The translations under genes and the position numbers were made by a program. A stretch of DNA of 64,000 bases, taken from G963677445 sp963678275. GTDB taxonomy: Bacteria; Bacteroidota; Ignavibacteria; Ignavibacteriales; Melioribacteraceae. Under the pieces are notes generated by a model. That model was not told where the DNA came from. It made no database searches and saw only the letters and a list, made by a program, of their open reading frames with translations. Shown in pieces: positions 17,462 to 27,049 of this stretch. The stretch lies in assembly GCA_963678275.1 (NCBI GenBank), contig OY782765.1:5270001-5334000 (forward strand), written 5' to 3'. Each line of letters begins with the position of its first letter. Within the stretch, counting starts at the first letter, position 1.

Positions 17462-18904
17462 TTATAAAAGCAAAAACCAGCCCAGGGGCAGGTAAAGAGA
17501 ATCGTCATCAACGCGGTATTTTGTAAGTTCGGAACTGACGATGATACCATATCTTTTTTTTCGCTCATATTTTGTTATCTGCCTTCTGCTTTTTTTATTT
17601 TTACCCACTTCCAGCACAACCGGATTATCGAGAGTTTCGATTATAAAGTCGGGTGAAACTCCTTTCTCTGAATACCCAAAACTCAGCAGACCCTTATCAA
17701 TAATTCTTTTCAGGTACATCGCAACAATATCCTCATAGAGTTTTGCCTGTAAATTATCATTCGGCTCATCTCCGTAAATTCTTTTGAAAAGGGCGTTCCT
17801 AAGGGAAGGAGACATAAAGAATGGCTTAATATTTTTACCTGTCCTGGATTTTACACCGCCATATGGAAAAAATAAATTGAGTACTTCAGCTTTATCAAGC
17901 AGCTCAATAAAATGTTCTATATCCTCCATCTTACCAAAATCCCTGGAGAGGGTTTGATAATTAACTTCATCGCTGAGGGCTATCCTCATAAGAAGCCGCA
18001 GCAAAATCTCAGGATTAATTTCTTTATCAAAATAAAGAAGATCCCTGAAGAGAATTCTTTCAAAAAGAGCAATGATTCTTTCATCGATTAATTCTTTTTG
18101 AGATAAAGTCAGGAATCGGGCTATATTGAAGTAGCTTATGTAATCTGTTATCAGGGTAGATGAATCAACAGAAATAGTATCTGCGACAGACCTATGGTAA
18201 TTAATAATTGATTCTTCCAGACCGGAAATTTTTTGTTGGAGGGCTTTTATGTCAGGTGAAAAAAACAGAGTTTGTTTTAATGTATTCGCAATATCAAACT
18301 TCGTAACCGGCTGAGATTCTTCAATTCCATTCTGACTTCGCGCTTTAATATATTCCGGATAACTGAATGGAAAAAGCCTTAACATTGTCATCCGGGTGGC
18401 GAGGTCGGCGTTTTTATGAAGAAGTAAAGCAGAGCTTCCGGTGCACAGGATAAACGCATTCTTACATTTATCATAAAGAATTTTCAGATCGCGATCCCAG
18501 TCAGTTATATCATGCGCTTCGTCAAATAAAAAAACGACAGGTTCGGTAATCTCGGCCAGAGGGGCGCCTGATATATTTTGCTCGAAATCATTAATTACCT
18601 CAACAAGATTATATCCCAGGCTGTTTATATCATTTCCGTTTATAAAATATATATTGTCGGTATGTTTATTAAATATTTCCTCAGCGACCTGCCATAAAAG
18701 TGTGGTTTTGCCGACTCCCCTTAAACCGGATACAGCGATTAAGCGGGGTTCCATTTTATGCAGGAAAAAATTTTCAGAGTGCCGGAACAGATCGTCAAAC
18801 AAGTCCCGCCTGGGATATTTTTGTTGACGAAGGTTCCTGACTTCAACATCTATCCTTTTTTGAGTTACTTTACAATTTCGAAGATATCTCTGTAATTCTG
18901 TCAT
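17462..18904 (-). CDS. AAA_14-type ATPase with C-terminal DUF4143-like/nuclease-fold region
   Basis: 480 residues from ATG at 18904. A longer reading to 19114 would run through the amtB terminator and overlap amtB, so I reject it. Walker A is AVSGLRGVGKTTLLWQVAEE (about residues 56-75) and Walker B is PVVFLFDEAHDITDWDRDL (about 122-140), followed by an arginine-sensor-like LCTGSSALLL. The C-terminus has SPDFIIETLDNPVVLEVGKNKKSRRQITKY, a D-ExK-like arrangement as in the restriction-fold domains fused to archaeal and bacterial AAA_14 proteins. Cellular role unknown for the family; sometimes mobile or conflict-associated. Stand-alone, flanked by repeats. Confidence 0.8.
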   Translation of the reverse strand: MTELQRYLRNCKVTQKRIDVEVRNLRQQKYPRRDLFDDLFRHSENFFLHKMEPRLIAVSGLRGVGKTTLLWQVAEEIFNKHTDNIYFINGNDINSLGYNLVEVINDFEQNISGAPLAEITEPVVFLFDEAHDITDWDRDLKILYDKCKNAFILCTGSSALLLHKNADLATRMTMLRLFPFSYPEYIKARSQNGIEESQPVTKFDIANTLKQTLFFSPDIKALQQKISGLEESIINYHRSVADTISVDSSTLITDYISYFNIARFLTLSQKELIDERIIALFERILFRDLLYFDKEINPEILLRLLMRIALSDEVNYQTLSRDFGKMEDIEHFIELLDKAEVLNLFFPYGGVKSRTGKNIKPFFMSPSLRNALFKRIYGDEPNDNLQAKLYEDIVAMYLKRIIDKGLLSFGYSEKGVSPDFIIETLDNPVVLEVGKNKKSRRQITKYERKKRYGIIVSSELTKYRVDDDSLYLPLGWFLLL

Positions 18905-18996
18905 TCCGGTTATTCTATTTGAATAAATTTGAATTATCGCATTAATATAATAAAAAAACCAATTCAGATTGTGTTGAAAACTGCCTGGCGGGAAAT

Positions 18997-19027
18997 AAAA
19001 AAAGCCGCCCGTGGGCGGCTTAAAAAA
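18997..19027 (-). terminator. Intrinsic terminator after amtB
   Basis: On the - strand AAGCCGCCC-ACG-GGCGGCTT followed by a run of T, about 25 bp past the amtB stop. Confidence 0.9.
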
Positions 19028-19052
19028 GTGGCTGATAAGGATGTGGCAAAAA

Positions 19053-20273
19053 TTAGTTTTCGTTTTCGTAGGCAATTTCACCATGGAAAGAGTTGTCAAG
19101 ACCGGTTTCTTCAATCTCTTTGGTTACCCTGACAGGTGTAATTTTATTGATGAGCCATAACATTACATAAGTGAAAAGGAAAGCGTAGATGCTTACAACA
19201 AGCACACTGATAACCTGTGTGAAGAAAAATCCCGAACCGCCGAAAAGAAGGCCGTCTGTTCCAGCGGAGTTGACCGCGACTGAACCAAAGACGCCGAGAC
19301 TTATTGTTCCGAGAACACCGCCTACTCCGTGAACACCCCATACATCAAGAGCGTCATCCCACTGAAGTTTGTTCTTCATGGAAACGGCGAAGTAACAGAT
19401 TATTCCTGAAAATATACCTATTATCGCGGCGCTTCCGGGGGATACAAAACCCGCGGCGGGAGTAATAGTTGCCAGTCCCGCGACAGCGCCCGTGAGGAAT
19501 CCGACAAATTTTGGTTTCTTTTCCTGGGTCCATTCAACAACCAGCCATGTAATAGCCGCGAAAGAAGCCGCGATATCGGTGTTGAGAAAAGCGGTGGCTG
19601 TGATTCCGTCGACCTGAAGCTGGCTTCCGGCGTTAAATCCATACCATCCGAACCAGAGCAAACCGGTGCCCAGTGCAACAAGGGGGATACTGTGAGGACC
19701 ACGGTCCTTGACATTTCTTTTACCGACATAAAATACAGAAGCAAGCGCCGCCATACCCGCGGAAGCGTGCACCACAATACCGCCGGCAAAGTCAAGAACA
19801 CCAAGTTCAGCAAGCAGACCGCCGCCCCAGACCATGTGTACGAGCGGGAAATATACAAAGAATAACCAGATTGTAAGATAAAGCATATAGGCGGGGAAAC
19901 GAACCCTGTTGGTAAATGCCCCTGTAATGAGGGCGGGTGTGATAATGGCGAACATCATCTGGTAAGCGATGAAGAGATAGAGGGGCATAGAGCCGGTTCC
20001 GGAGCCAAATACTGTATCTACTGTAACCCCGCTTAAAAATGCCATATCGAGGTTTCCTATTATTCCTCCTTCTCCACCGCTAAAGCAGAGAGAATATCCC
20101 ACTGCGAACCAGATTATTGTTGTCCATCCGAGGGAAACAAAACTTTGCATCATTATACTTAAAACATTCTTTCTCCCTACCAGTCCTCCATAAAAGAAGG
20201 CGAGTCCGGGAGTCATTAACATTACCAGGCTTGTCGCTACAAGCATAAAGCCGGTTGAACCGGTATCAAACAT
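19053..20273 (-). CDS. amtB: Ammonium transporter Amt
   Basis: 406 residues, 11 hydrophobic segments, N-out start DTGSTGFMLVATSLVMLMTPGLAFFYGG characteristic of Amt/Mep/Rh channels. The Phe-gate and twin-His region is recognisable (LVHMVWGGGLLAELGVLDFAGGIVVHASAGMAAL, and DVWGVHGVGGVLGTISLG for the second His). It conducts ammonium/ammonia across the inner membrane. It lacks an Amt N-terminal signal extension. No glnK/glnB gene is adjacent, unlike the usual amtB-glnK pair; instead it follows a TorF-like porin gene by 24 bp, so the two are likely co-transcribed as an outer/inner-membrane pair. Confidence 0.96.
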   Translation of the reverse strand: MFDTGSTGFMLVATSLVMLMTPGLAFFYGGLVGRKNVLSIMMQSFVSLGWTTIIWFAVGYSLCFSGGEGGIIGNLDMAFLSGVTVDTVFGSGTGSMPLYLFIAYQMMFAIITPALITGAFTNRVRFPAYMLYLTIWLFFVYFPLVHMVWGGGLLAELGVLDFAGGIVVHASAGMAALASVFYVGKRNVKDRGPHSIPLVALGTGLLWFGWYGFNAGSQLQVDGITATAFLNTDIAASFAAITWLVVEWTQEKKPKFVGFLTGAVAGLATITPAAGFVSPGSAAIIGIFSGIICYFAVSMKNKLQWDDALDVWGVHGVGGVLGTISLGVFGSVAVNSAGTDGLLFGGSGFFFTQVISVLVVSIYAFLFTYVMLWLINKITPVRVTKEIEETGLDNSFHGEIAYENEN

Positions 20274-20297
20274 TTTATACTCCTGATTTAATTTTTA

Positions 20298-21026
20298 CTA
20301 AAATGATACACCAAAAACGAGATGGCTTAATTCCATCTGCGGGTTCAGACAATAGGTTACAAATACAGGCAGACTAAAATCGTTTGTAATTTTTACCGAT
20401 TTTGAAGCCTGGATGCCGATGTTTATTACGCTGAACTCTTTGGCGCCATAATAGGCGGGATTGTCTTCGCTTCCCGGGGTGGCGCCGAGGAAAAGATTAA
20501 GATCATATTCTTTGACTTTAAATGGGCAATCGAGCTGAAGATAAACATTGTTGCCCGCGTCATTATAAAAATTATAATAAGCTGAAAAGGCGAGGGGGAA
20601 TTTTTCTGAGCCGATGCTCACCCCGGCTTCGAAGGTATGAGCGCCCGCGCCCGCGTCATCATCATGGTTATTATAGTTACCCATTCTGATTCCGTTATTC
20701 GGGAAATAATAATCGGTGATCATCGCTGTTAATGACACTGACTTAATATTAAAAGAATAGCTCATATAAAGATCGAGTTCATCAGCGCCTGAGGCGGTTT
20801 CATTAAAAGTATATGAACCCCATGCACCAAGTTCGAACCCTGAGTAACTTGCCGATAATGAGGGCTGAATGGCCGGGGATTTGCCGAAATCGAGTCCTCT
20901 CCAGATATATCGGCTTACAACATCAGCGCCGGCGTTAAATGAAAGGTCCTGAGCTGATACAGAGCTGATAAAAAGAGCAGCGAGTATGAATATGTGAAAA
21001 GTGATTTTTTTTAGAAGTTTCATCAT
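20298..21026 (-). CDS. TorF-family putative outer-membrane porin
   Basis: 242 residues. Signal peptide 1-25 (FISSVSAQD). The mature start DLSFNAGADVVSRYIWRGLDFGKSPAIQPSLSASY is the hallmark of the gcw_chp/TorF family (SRYIWRGxxxS...P.iQpsl). Alternating polar/aromatic strands and a C-terminal F (HLVFGVSF) fit a beta-barrel. Good ribosome site AGGAG five bases before the first of two ATGs. It precedes amtB in the same operon; in other Bacteroidota/Proteobacteria such porins sit near N-assimilation genes, so a role in nitrogen uptake is plausible but inferred. Confidence 0.85.
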   Translation of the reverse strand: MMKLLKKITFHIFILAALFISSVSAQDLSFNAGADVVSRYIWRGLDFGKSPAIQPSLSASYSGFELGAWGSYTFNETASGADELDLYMSYSFNIKSVSLTAMITDYYFPNNGIRMGNYNNHDDDAGAGAHTFEAGVSIGSEKFPLAFSAYYNFYNDAGNNVYLQLDCPFKVKEYDLNLFLGATPGSEDNPAYYGAKEFSVINIGIQASKSVKITNDFSLPVFVTYCLNPQMELSHLVFGVSF

Positions 21027-21295
21027 TCTTTCTCCTGTAAAATGACTTGCTTATACAATATCCTGCGGGATATTTAATATTTTGTTAACATTTAAGTCTG
21101 GCGCAATTTTAGTGAAATGAGTAAAGAAAGGGAAAAATTTTGACACATTTCATCAACAAACGTTCGATTTTTGTTGTAAACGTTTATTGAATTCAACCAA
21201 AAAATTATTTTTTTTCGTAATTTGTCAACCAGTTAAAAAGCTGCTATCCAATTGATTGTACCGGGAGGACAATTGGGAAGATCAAGGAGTTTTTG

Positions 21296-22066
21296 TTGAA
21301 TAAAATATTGATTATCTATAATAACAACTCTAATATCAAAGACCTGAATATTGTTCTGACCAATGCCGGATTCAATACTTATCTCGCGGAAGATGTTATA
21401 AACGGAATAGAAATCGCGAAAATTTATCTCCCCGATCTTGTCCTGTGTGATATTGAGAACAACGGTATCGGGGGGGAAGATGTAGTTCGCGAATTGGCTT
21501 CGCATGAAAGAACAAAACTTATTCCTTTGATTTTTCTGGCTCCCGAACCTGATTTTTTTGAAATGCGGAAAATAATGAATGCCGGGGCTGATGATTATAT
21601 TCCCTATCCTGTTGATAACGGGGAGCTGATCAAATCAATTAATGCCCGACTTGACAAATTCATTTCGATGAAGGAAAAATTTGACAGTCTGCAGAAGGAG
21701 ACAATTGAAGCCACAGGTGAAATGCCTCCGAAAGAGGATCATGTTTTGGTAAAAATCGGCACTAAGTTAAGAATAATAAAATTTGATGAGATCGTTTGTG
21801 TGTCGGCCTCAAAAGAATACACAAAAATTGTTACAAGGGATTCCAAAAAATATATTATCAGGAAATCATTAAAAAGATGGAGCAATATTCTTCCGACAAT
21901 ATCGTTTCTCCAGATTCACCGGTCAACAATAATTAATATTAACTTTGTGGAAAACCTTAAAAAACTTTCCGAAAGTTCATACGAGGTTTATATGCAGAAT
22001 TGCAGCGAACCTTTTAATGTCAGCGTCAGGAATGCCAAGAAGTTGAAGAAATGGTTTATTACCTGA
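21296..22066 (+). CDS. LytTR DNA-binding regulator with degenerate receiver domain
   Basis: About 256 residues. I prefer TTG 21296 to TTG 21293 because AAGGAG at 21284-21289 is then 6 bp away. Residues 1-120 have receiver architecture (LPDLVLCDIENNGIGGEDVV with the phospho-Asp position retained), but the acidic pair after strand 1 is Asn-Asn (LIIYNNNSN), the conserved Thr/Ser is replaced (FLAPE) and the conserved Lys is Tyr (DDYIPYPVD). Residues ~155-256 form a LytTR DNA-binding domain (IKFDEIVCVSASKEYTKIVT ... FLQIHRSTIININFVEN). A phosphorylation-independent or ligand-controlled transcription factor is likely. It is transcribed divergently from the porin-amtB pair with a 270 bp shared upstream region, so that operon is a candidate target. 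No histidine kinase is adjacent. Confidence 0.85.
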   Translation: MNKILIIYNNNSNIKDLNIVLTNAGFNTYLAEDVINGIEIAKIYLPDLVLCDIENNGIGGEDVVRELASHERTKLIPLIFLAPEPDFFEMRKIMNAGADDYIPYPVDNGELIKSINARLDKFISMKEKFDSLQKETIEATGEMPPKEDHVLVKIGTKLRIIKFDEIVCVSASKEYTKIVTRDSKKYIIRKSLKRWSNILPTISFLQIHRSTIININFVENLKKLSESSYEVYMQNCSEPFNVSVRNAKKLKKWFIT

Positions 22067-22070
22067 TTAA

Positions 22071-22179
22071 GCTCTTACCACTATACTAACGCCAACATGT
22101 TGAGGATAATCCGGGGAGCAAAAATTTTCAAAAAGCCCGCAAATAACGTGTTGTCGATAGTCAGGCCGCTATTTTTAAT
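22071..22179 (+). repeat. ~110 bp dispersed repeat, copy 5
   Basis: Starts at GCTCTTACCACTATACTAAC directly after the LytTR gene's stop; both AACATGTTG/AACGTGTTG half-units are present. Confidence 0.88.
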
Positions 22180-22440
22180 CCATAAAATCGCCGAGCAAGA
22201 ATAAAACTATTTAATTATCCCAGGTTGGAAAAACAACTCACCCCCCGGCCCCCTCTCTTGAAAAAAAGAGGGGGAGTCTTAAAGTCCCTCTCTTCCTAAG
22301 AGAGGGATTTAGGGTGAGTTTGTTACATGTCTCGAAATATTTTAAAAATTTAACTATTTTTTGCAGAATTTGATTACTTACGAAATAAATCTCTTCCCCT
22401 TTAGGGCTTTTTCCACAAGCTTTGCCCGGGGAAAATTCAA

Positions 22441-22550
22441 GCTCTTATCACCACACTAACGCCAACATGTTGAGGATTATCCGGGGAGCAAAAATTTTCA
22501 AAAAGCCCGCAAATAACGTGTTGCCGATAATTAAGCCGCGATTCTAAATC
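22441..22550 (+). repeat. ~110 bp dispersed repeat, copy 6
   Basis: Same element as copy 5, followed by the third cruciform module. The 260 bp between copies 5 and 6 includes a CCCTCTCTT...AAGAGAGGG inverted repeat near 22250-22320. Confidence 0.88.
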
Positions 22551-22601
22551 CATAAGCTGATAGAGTCAGAAAAAGAAAAGTTATCGGTTAGCTCAAGGAT
22601 A

Positions 22602-22742
22602 GTCCTCCCCCGTCTTCAAAGAAAAACACTTTGAATCCACCCCCTCCGAAGGGGGATATTTATCGACAAATCCAAGTAATCAGAATGTCCCCCGCCGGAG
22701 GGGGTGGCAATGAAGCGCTCTTCTTCATTGACGGGGGAGGAC
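22602..22742 (+). repeat. Cruciform-forming dispersed element, copy 3
   Basis: Same outer and inner stems as 3556-3700, but the right arm is CAATGAAG...CTTCATTG instead of the GTCCGCCGCGGCGGAC palindrome: different sequence, same hairpin. Confidence 0.85.
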
Positions 22743-22915
22743 ACACCTCGAGTAACCACGAAACTTATACCTGGCAATAAAACTTTCTACTTGCTGATAA
22801 ATTTCTTACCAATTTGCGTAGAATTTAACTTCTTATTGAATAAATCGCCTCCCGTTTTGCCAGGGAACTTTTCCCCTTTAGGGCTTTTTCCTAAGCTCTG
22901 CCTGGGGAAAATTTA

Positions 22916-23025
22916 GGCTTTTACCACCACACTAACGTTAATATGTTGAGGATAATCCGGAGCGCAAAATTTTTCAAAAAGCCCGCAAATAACATGTTGC
23001 CGATAGTCAGGCCTCGATTCGAAAT
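22916..23025 (+). repeat. ~110 bp dispersed repeat, copy 7
   Basis: Diverged copy (GGCTTTTACCACCACACTAACGTTAATATG). Followed by family D repeat copy 2. Confidence 0.85.
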
Positions 23026-23065
23026 ATACCGGTCAGGCCGGAACCAAAAAGGGGATCACATAAAC

Positions 23066-23327
23066 GACTCCGAATGGAGTCGAATATGAATAGCCCCGGA
23101 TGTTATCCGGTGGTCTGATATGGCCGATATCTGTCTCGACGCTGAAGGCGTCGAATATTAACAACCCGGAGAAAATATTATTTATCAAGGAAAAATTTAA
23201 TCTGCTAAAGATTTCTATATTTGACCACTTCAGGGTCGTGACGGCATGTATTTCTTTTTACCCCGGACAGCTCACTTCTTTCGCTGTACGGGGCTATTGA
23301 TATTGAATCCCATTCGGGATTTTTTTC
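23066..23327 (+). repeat. Palindrome-rich dispersed repeat (family D), copy 2
   Basis: Homologous along its length to 3040-3304, with the same order of short palindromes. The remaining spacer to 23518 holds nothing I can support. Confidence 0.8.
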
Positions 23328-23518
23328 AAAAAATCAGAACAGGGACAATAATTCAGAACTTGCGAATCTATTCTCTATCAGCCTGTCTGACGCGGCTGAT
23401 CCCTGACTGGACTTTTGAGATCGCATTGATCTCGTTAAAAAACTCACAATAAAAGGAATCCCGTCAGGGAATATCCGCGGCGGGCGGGTAGAATTATTTT
23501 AGCTATGTCTCAGCCAGT

Positions 23519-24487
23519 TTATAGGTTTTTCTTTTGATTTTCCGAAAATCGTCTGAAGACTTTCAATACAGACAAAGCTACCCACCTCGCCTGTTCCTTA
23601 TCCCCCGCTTTATCGTATTGTGTTTGCCAGAGACCATTGGCGAGCTGGTTATCGGTAAACCATTCCAGACCTTCTTTAATATCGGGATCCTCTGGTGAAT
23701 AACCGAGCAGCGACAGGCTGTCCAGCGAGGTAAGAAGATTGGACCACCAGAAGGGGAATTGAAATTTCAGCCGGTATTCAGGTTTCTTTCGCCATGAATA
23801 ATAATCAGCGTGGAAAAATCTCTTTTTTAACAATTCAGCCGCTTTGAGGACCTCCTCTCTTTCACAATAATCTTCGTGAAAGAGAAACGCCCGAAGTGTC
23901 ATACCAGTGGCATTCAAGGAGGATTTTTTATGCGGCTCAAAAGGATATGGAGGGGCCTGCCAAATTGATGGACCCCGCCCTTTTACCGAGAGAAGGGGTA
24001 TCGTCCATCCGCCGTCATCCTGCCTGTTATCGAGCAGCCAGTCGAGAGCTTTTATTGTTCTTACATCATTTCCATACCCGGCTTTACAAAGATATTCAAT
24101 TATCATTCCGTTATAATAGGGCATATATTGATTTCCGAGTATTCCCCTGAAATCACCCCCGGCTGTTTGTGTTGAAAACAGATATTCGGCGGCAGTTTTA
24201 ATCGAGGGGCGGTCCTTTTTAAGAAGATGAATGTCAATCAGTCTGCCGAAATATTTTATTGTTTCTGAGAGATTTTTATTTATACCGGGGTATTCATATT
24301 TAGTACGGCTTTTATTTATCCAGCATCCCGAGCAATGTTGTTTGGCGATAATATTTTTGGCTTCCGGTAAGGAGGAAGGGTGGGGCAGATTTTCTTTAAC
24401 CGAAGCTCCCTGGTATTCCCGCGCGTGATATTTCAACGCTTTGTTATCTGTAAATAATATTTCTTTCAGTGGATCGGTTATCAACAT
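23519..24487 (-). CDS. Prenyltransferase/squalene-cyclase-like alpha/alpha-toroid protein
   Basis: 322 residues, no signal peptide. Several repeats of the alpha/alpha barrel seen in terpenoid cyclases and prenyltransferases: AAEYLFSTQTAGGDFRGILG, ALDWLLDNRQDDGGWTIPLL, LEWFTDNQLANGLWQTQYD. Each has the x-Q-x-x-x-GG/NG-x-W (QW-like) pattern. The catalytic DxDD of squalene cyclases is not visible, so an enzymatic call is not justified. An N-terminal CSGCW (about residues 52-56) could bind metal. Single gene on the - strand; 147 bp separates it from the MACPF gene upstream, with a terminator between. Function unknown. Confidence 0.75.
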   Translation of the reverse strand: MLITDPLKEILFTDNKALKYHAREYQGASVKENLPHPSSLPEAKNIIAKQHCSGCWINKSRTKYEYPGINKNLSETIKYFGRLIDIHLLKKDRPSIKTAAEYLFSTQTAGGDFRGILGNQYMPYYNGMIIEYLCKAGYGNDVRTIKALDWLLDNRQDDGGWTIPLLSVKGRGPSIWQAPPYPFEPHKKSSLNATGMTLRAFLFHEDYCEREEVLKAAELLKKRFFHADYYSWRKKPEYRLKFQFPFWWSNLLTSLDSLSLLGYSPEDPDIKEGLEWFTDNQLANGLWQTQYDKAGDKEQARWVALSVLKVFRRFSENQKKNL

Positions 24488-24575
24488 AATAGTTTACTAA
24501 GCAGGTCTAAAGATTACAAGAAGGAATATAACATTTTTATCCTTCTCATTTCCAGACGGGCCGGGACTATTTTGA

Positions 24576-24612
24576 AATAAAAAATGGTGCGCCCGGCTGT
24601 CACAGGCGCACC
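24576..24612 (-). terminator. Intrinsic terminator after the MACPF gene
   Basis: On the - strand GGTGCGCC (complement 24605-24612) pairs with GGCGCACC (24586-24593), followed by ATTTTTTATTTC. Confidence 0.85.
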
Positions 24613-24633
24613 GAGGGTTGAGGGATGGAGGGA

Positions 24634-26172
24634 TTACATTGTCGCGCTGATTTGAATTTTATCTTTTAAAATACAATATACAGGAGGACTTATTGTTTCA
24701 GGTGTGGCATGTGAACGTTCACCATAAAATGTTCCGGTCTTAAGCGCGGTCTGATCATCTGTGGGTATTATTGTCCAGATGCTGCCATCCCAGTCGGCTC
24801 CGCTTCCGGCGTCATTCCAGATAGACCCGCTTGTATTAACAGTAGCCTGCGTTACCAGACTTTCATGAACACACATAAGTCCTTCTATTTCATCACCTGA
24901 GGGAGGATTCTGATTATCTACGCGTAGCCTCATTAAATATCCGAGAGCCTTATATCCCACGGGAGGAATAGGTTTCCACAATGAATAATCATGATCATTG
25001 CCCGAGCCGTGGTCATCCCATACGCGTTCGAAACTGATGGGGGCGGCGAGAGCTCCCGGGGTTATTGCTTTCGCTATAAGCGCGGAACCGGACGGAGTGT
25101 CGTAATTACCCTGGGCATATTGGCCGAGCCAGCTCCAGCCTCCGGATATGGCCGGTTTATACACACTTACATCGTTATGCGCCCCGCTGCCATGATCAGC
25201 TCCTGCGAGGATCATTTCATCCTGGTTAAACACTGCGATTATCGGATCTGTCTGGGGGATATCCTTCTGGTATTCTGCCATATATTGAGGATAAACGTCT
25301 ATTATCTGCTGCGCCCGGGATTTATCATTGACTAATTCCCAGATGGGACGCAGACTGTCACCTGAAAAATCAGAGAGAGTCGGGCCAGGTTTTTTTGTTA
25401 CCGATGCGGCCCACTGGTTAAAGGCGTCCTTACCGCCTGACTGAATTGCCGCGCCCAGCGCGGGATCGCCTCCTATTGTTGAGACCTCAACTGTAGAGCT
25501 GGAACGGAATGATTCAATTGCTTTGGCATAACGTGTTTTGTTGCTCGCGCTGATTGAACCTATGAGTGTTTCATAGGACATCTTTGCCGAAACTCCCAGT
25601 TCATAATTGCGTGAGAATGTCATACTATCGGTGGCGGCGCTATAATCCACCCTGCCTCCGACAATTGCTTCCCAGATAAAATAAGCGCCATATTTTTTGA
25701 GCAGGGCAAGGGGGTCCATATTTTCGAGATCATCCTTAACCTGGGGCAGCAGCCTGGAAATCATCGTCTGCGGATCGGGAAGGTTTACAACCCATGACTC
25801 GATTACATTGCGGATAGCTACAAATTCATTTTCCGAGCAGCCCATTTCTTCCTTGTTAAAAGAAGTTTCAAGCGATCCGGTGAAAAATTTGTAGCTTCCC
25901 TGCAGATTGGTATAAACATTGAGCTCTGTTCTATAAGCTTCAATTGATTTACCCGCGAATGTTTCATAGTGGCTTCGGCCAATAGGTATGAACTGTATAG
26001 CGATATCGGAGGGGATAAGATATTGTTCGCCGGAAGGAACTGTAATCACTTTCGTATCTGTCCCGAAATCAAAGAGAGGGAGGACGGCGCTTATGGGATC
26101 GGCATATTTGCCGTTTACATTGTAGCTTTTGCCAAGCATATTTATGCCGGGCAGTGTTGGCAGATCGCTCAT
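24634..26172 (-). CDS. MACPF-domain protein with C-terminal Vps62/DUF946-like domain
   Basis: 512 residues, start supported by AAAGGAG upstream. The membrane-attack-complex/perforin signature appears at about residues 180-200: KKYGAYFIWEAIVGGRVDYSA, close to the Y-G-T-H-[FY]-x(6)-G-G consensus. The C-terminal ~200 residues carry repeats of the Vps62/DUF946 form (DHGSGNDHDYSLWKPIPPVGYKALG, and IWNDAGSGADWDGSIWTIIP). This pairing of a pore-forming fold with a Vps62-like domain is known in some bacterial and fungal proteins. No N-terminal signal peptide is seen, so export, if any, is non-Sec. Likely a pore-forming toxin or a lipid-binding protein; activity inferred from fold. Confidence 0.85.
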   Translation of the reverse strand: MSDLPTLPGINMLGKSYNVNGKYADPISAVLPLFDFGTDTKVITVPSGEQYLIPSDIAIQFIPIGRSHYETFAGKSIEAYRTELNVYTNLQGSYKFFTGSLETSFNKEEMGCSENEFVAIRNVIESWVVNLPDPQTMISRLLPQVKDDLENMDPLALLKKYGAYFIWEAIVGGRVDYSAATDSMTFSRNYELGVSAKMSYETLIGSISASNKTRYAKAIESFRSSSTVEVSTIGGDPALGAAIQSGGKDAFNQWAASVTKKPGPTLSDFSGDSLRPIWELVNDKSRAQQIIDVYPQYMAEYQKDIPQTDPIIAVFNQDEMILAGADHGSGAHNDVSVYKPAISGGWSWLGQYAQGNYDTPSGSALIAKAITPGALAAPISFERVWDDHGSGNDHDYSLWKPIPPVGYKALGYLMRLRVDNQNPPSGDEIEGLMCVHESLVTQATVNTSGSIWNDAGSGADWDGSIWTIIPTDDQTALKTGTFYGERSHATPETISPPVYCILKDKIQISATM

Positions 26173-27049
26173 AACATAACTCCTTTAGATATTATGTAAT
26201 TATTTAATCTCCGAAAGCTGCCATTCTTTTAATCCATATTCGGTTGCCATTCATGGATTAACCATTAAGCGAGTAACTCCTTATCGTCCGTCAAGCCGGT
26301 GGATATATCCCTTTCCGGTTTATTATTTTTACTTTGTATTTTTTTGTTGTCATACCATATTTGCTCTGTTACGCACAAATAACGATGAGCAAACGTTTTT
26401 CATTTTTTAATTTAGTTTACTGCCATAAAATAACAATAAGTTCAAAAAGAGCGACCCCAAGCAACACAGAGTCAAATATAAAGAAATCAAAATAAAATTG
26501 CAATTTAAAAGCACAATTTTTTTAACAGAAAAACAATTCCTGTTTCCTGCTTTGTTACGGCTCTGCCGGTTCATTCCAAAAGAAATTAAATTTTGTACAA
26601 AATGATAAGATTGCAATTATCAATTATTAAAGAACAATGATCGGTTAAATTGGCAAAGTTTACCGAAGAATTCGATGATTTCGCAGTTTTGTGAGGAAAA
26701 AACGCCACCAAATCACCAAAACACAAAATCCCACGAAAAAACTCAAAAGAACCTTCTCCCTGATCTTTTAACCAGATTATTATAACCAGATAAAAGTTCA
26801 AAATCGTGTGAATCAATTCAGACTTAGGAGGGCCTTTCCAGCCTCCGCGCAGTGGCTTGGCTCTCCCTCTTCGGGATATCTTACGGTTATTGAACCGTTC
26901 TGGATTTTGTAGCTATCTTAACTGAAATTAGTGTTGTCCCAAATCGGGGGATAGGCAATTTAAAACCGATTTCGATTTGGATTTTTGCGGGATTACAGAA
27001 TTAAAATCCGGAATTGAATATATCTGACAAGAACATGTAACTCGTCCTT
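26173..27049. other. Intergenic region with degenerate family A repeat
   Basis: 877 bp without a supportable gene. Around 26695-26790 lies a diverged piece of the family A repeat (AAATCACCAAAACACAAAATCCC...), better preserved at 45050-45350 and 52770-53100. Confidence 0.55.

Noticed and set aside
18905..19114. N-terminal extension of the AAA_14 ATPase
   Set aside because: It runs through the amtB terminator and the amtB 3' end; the sequence there is low-complexity and not conserved-looking.
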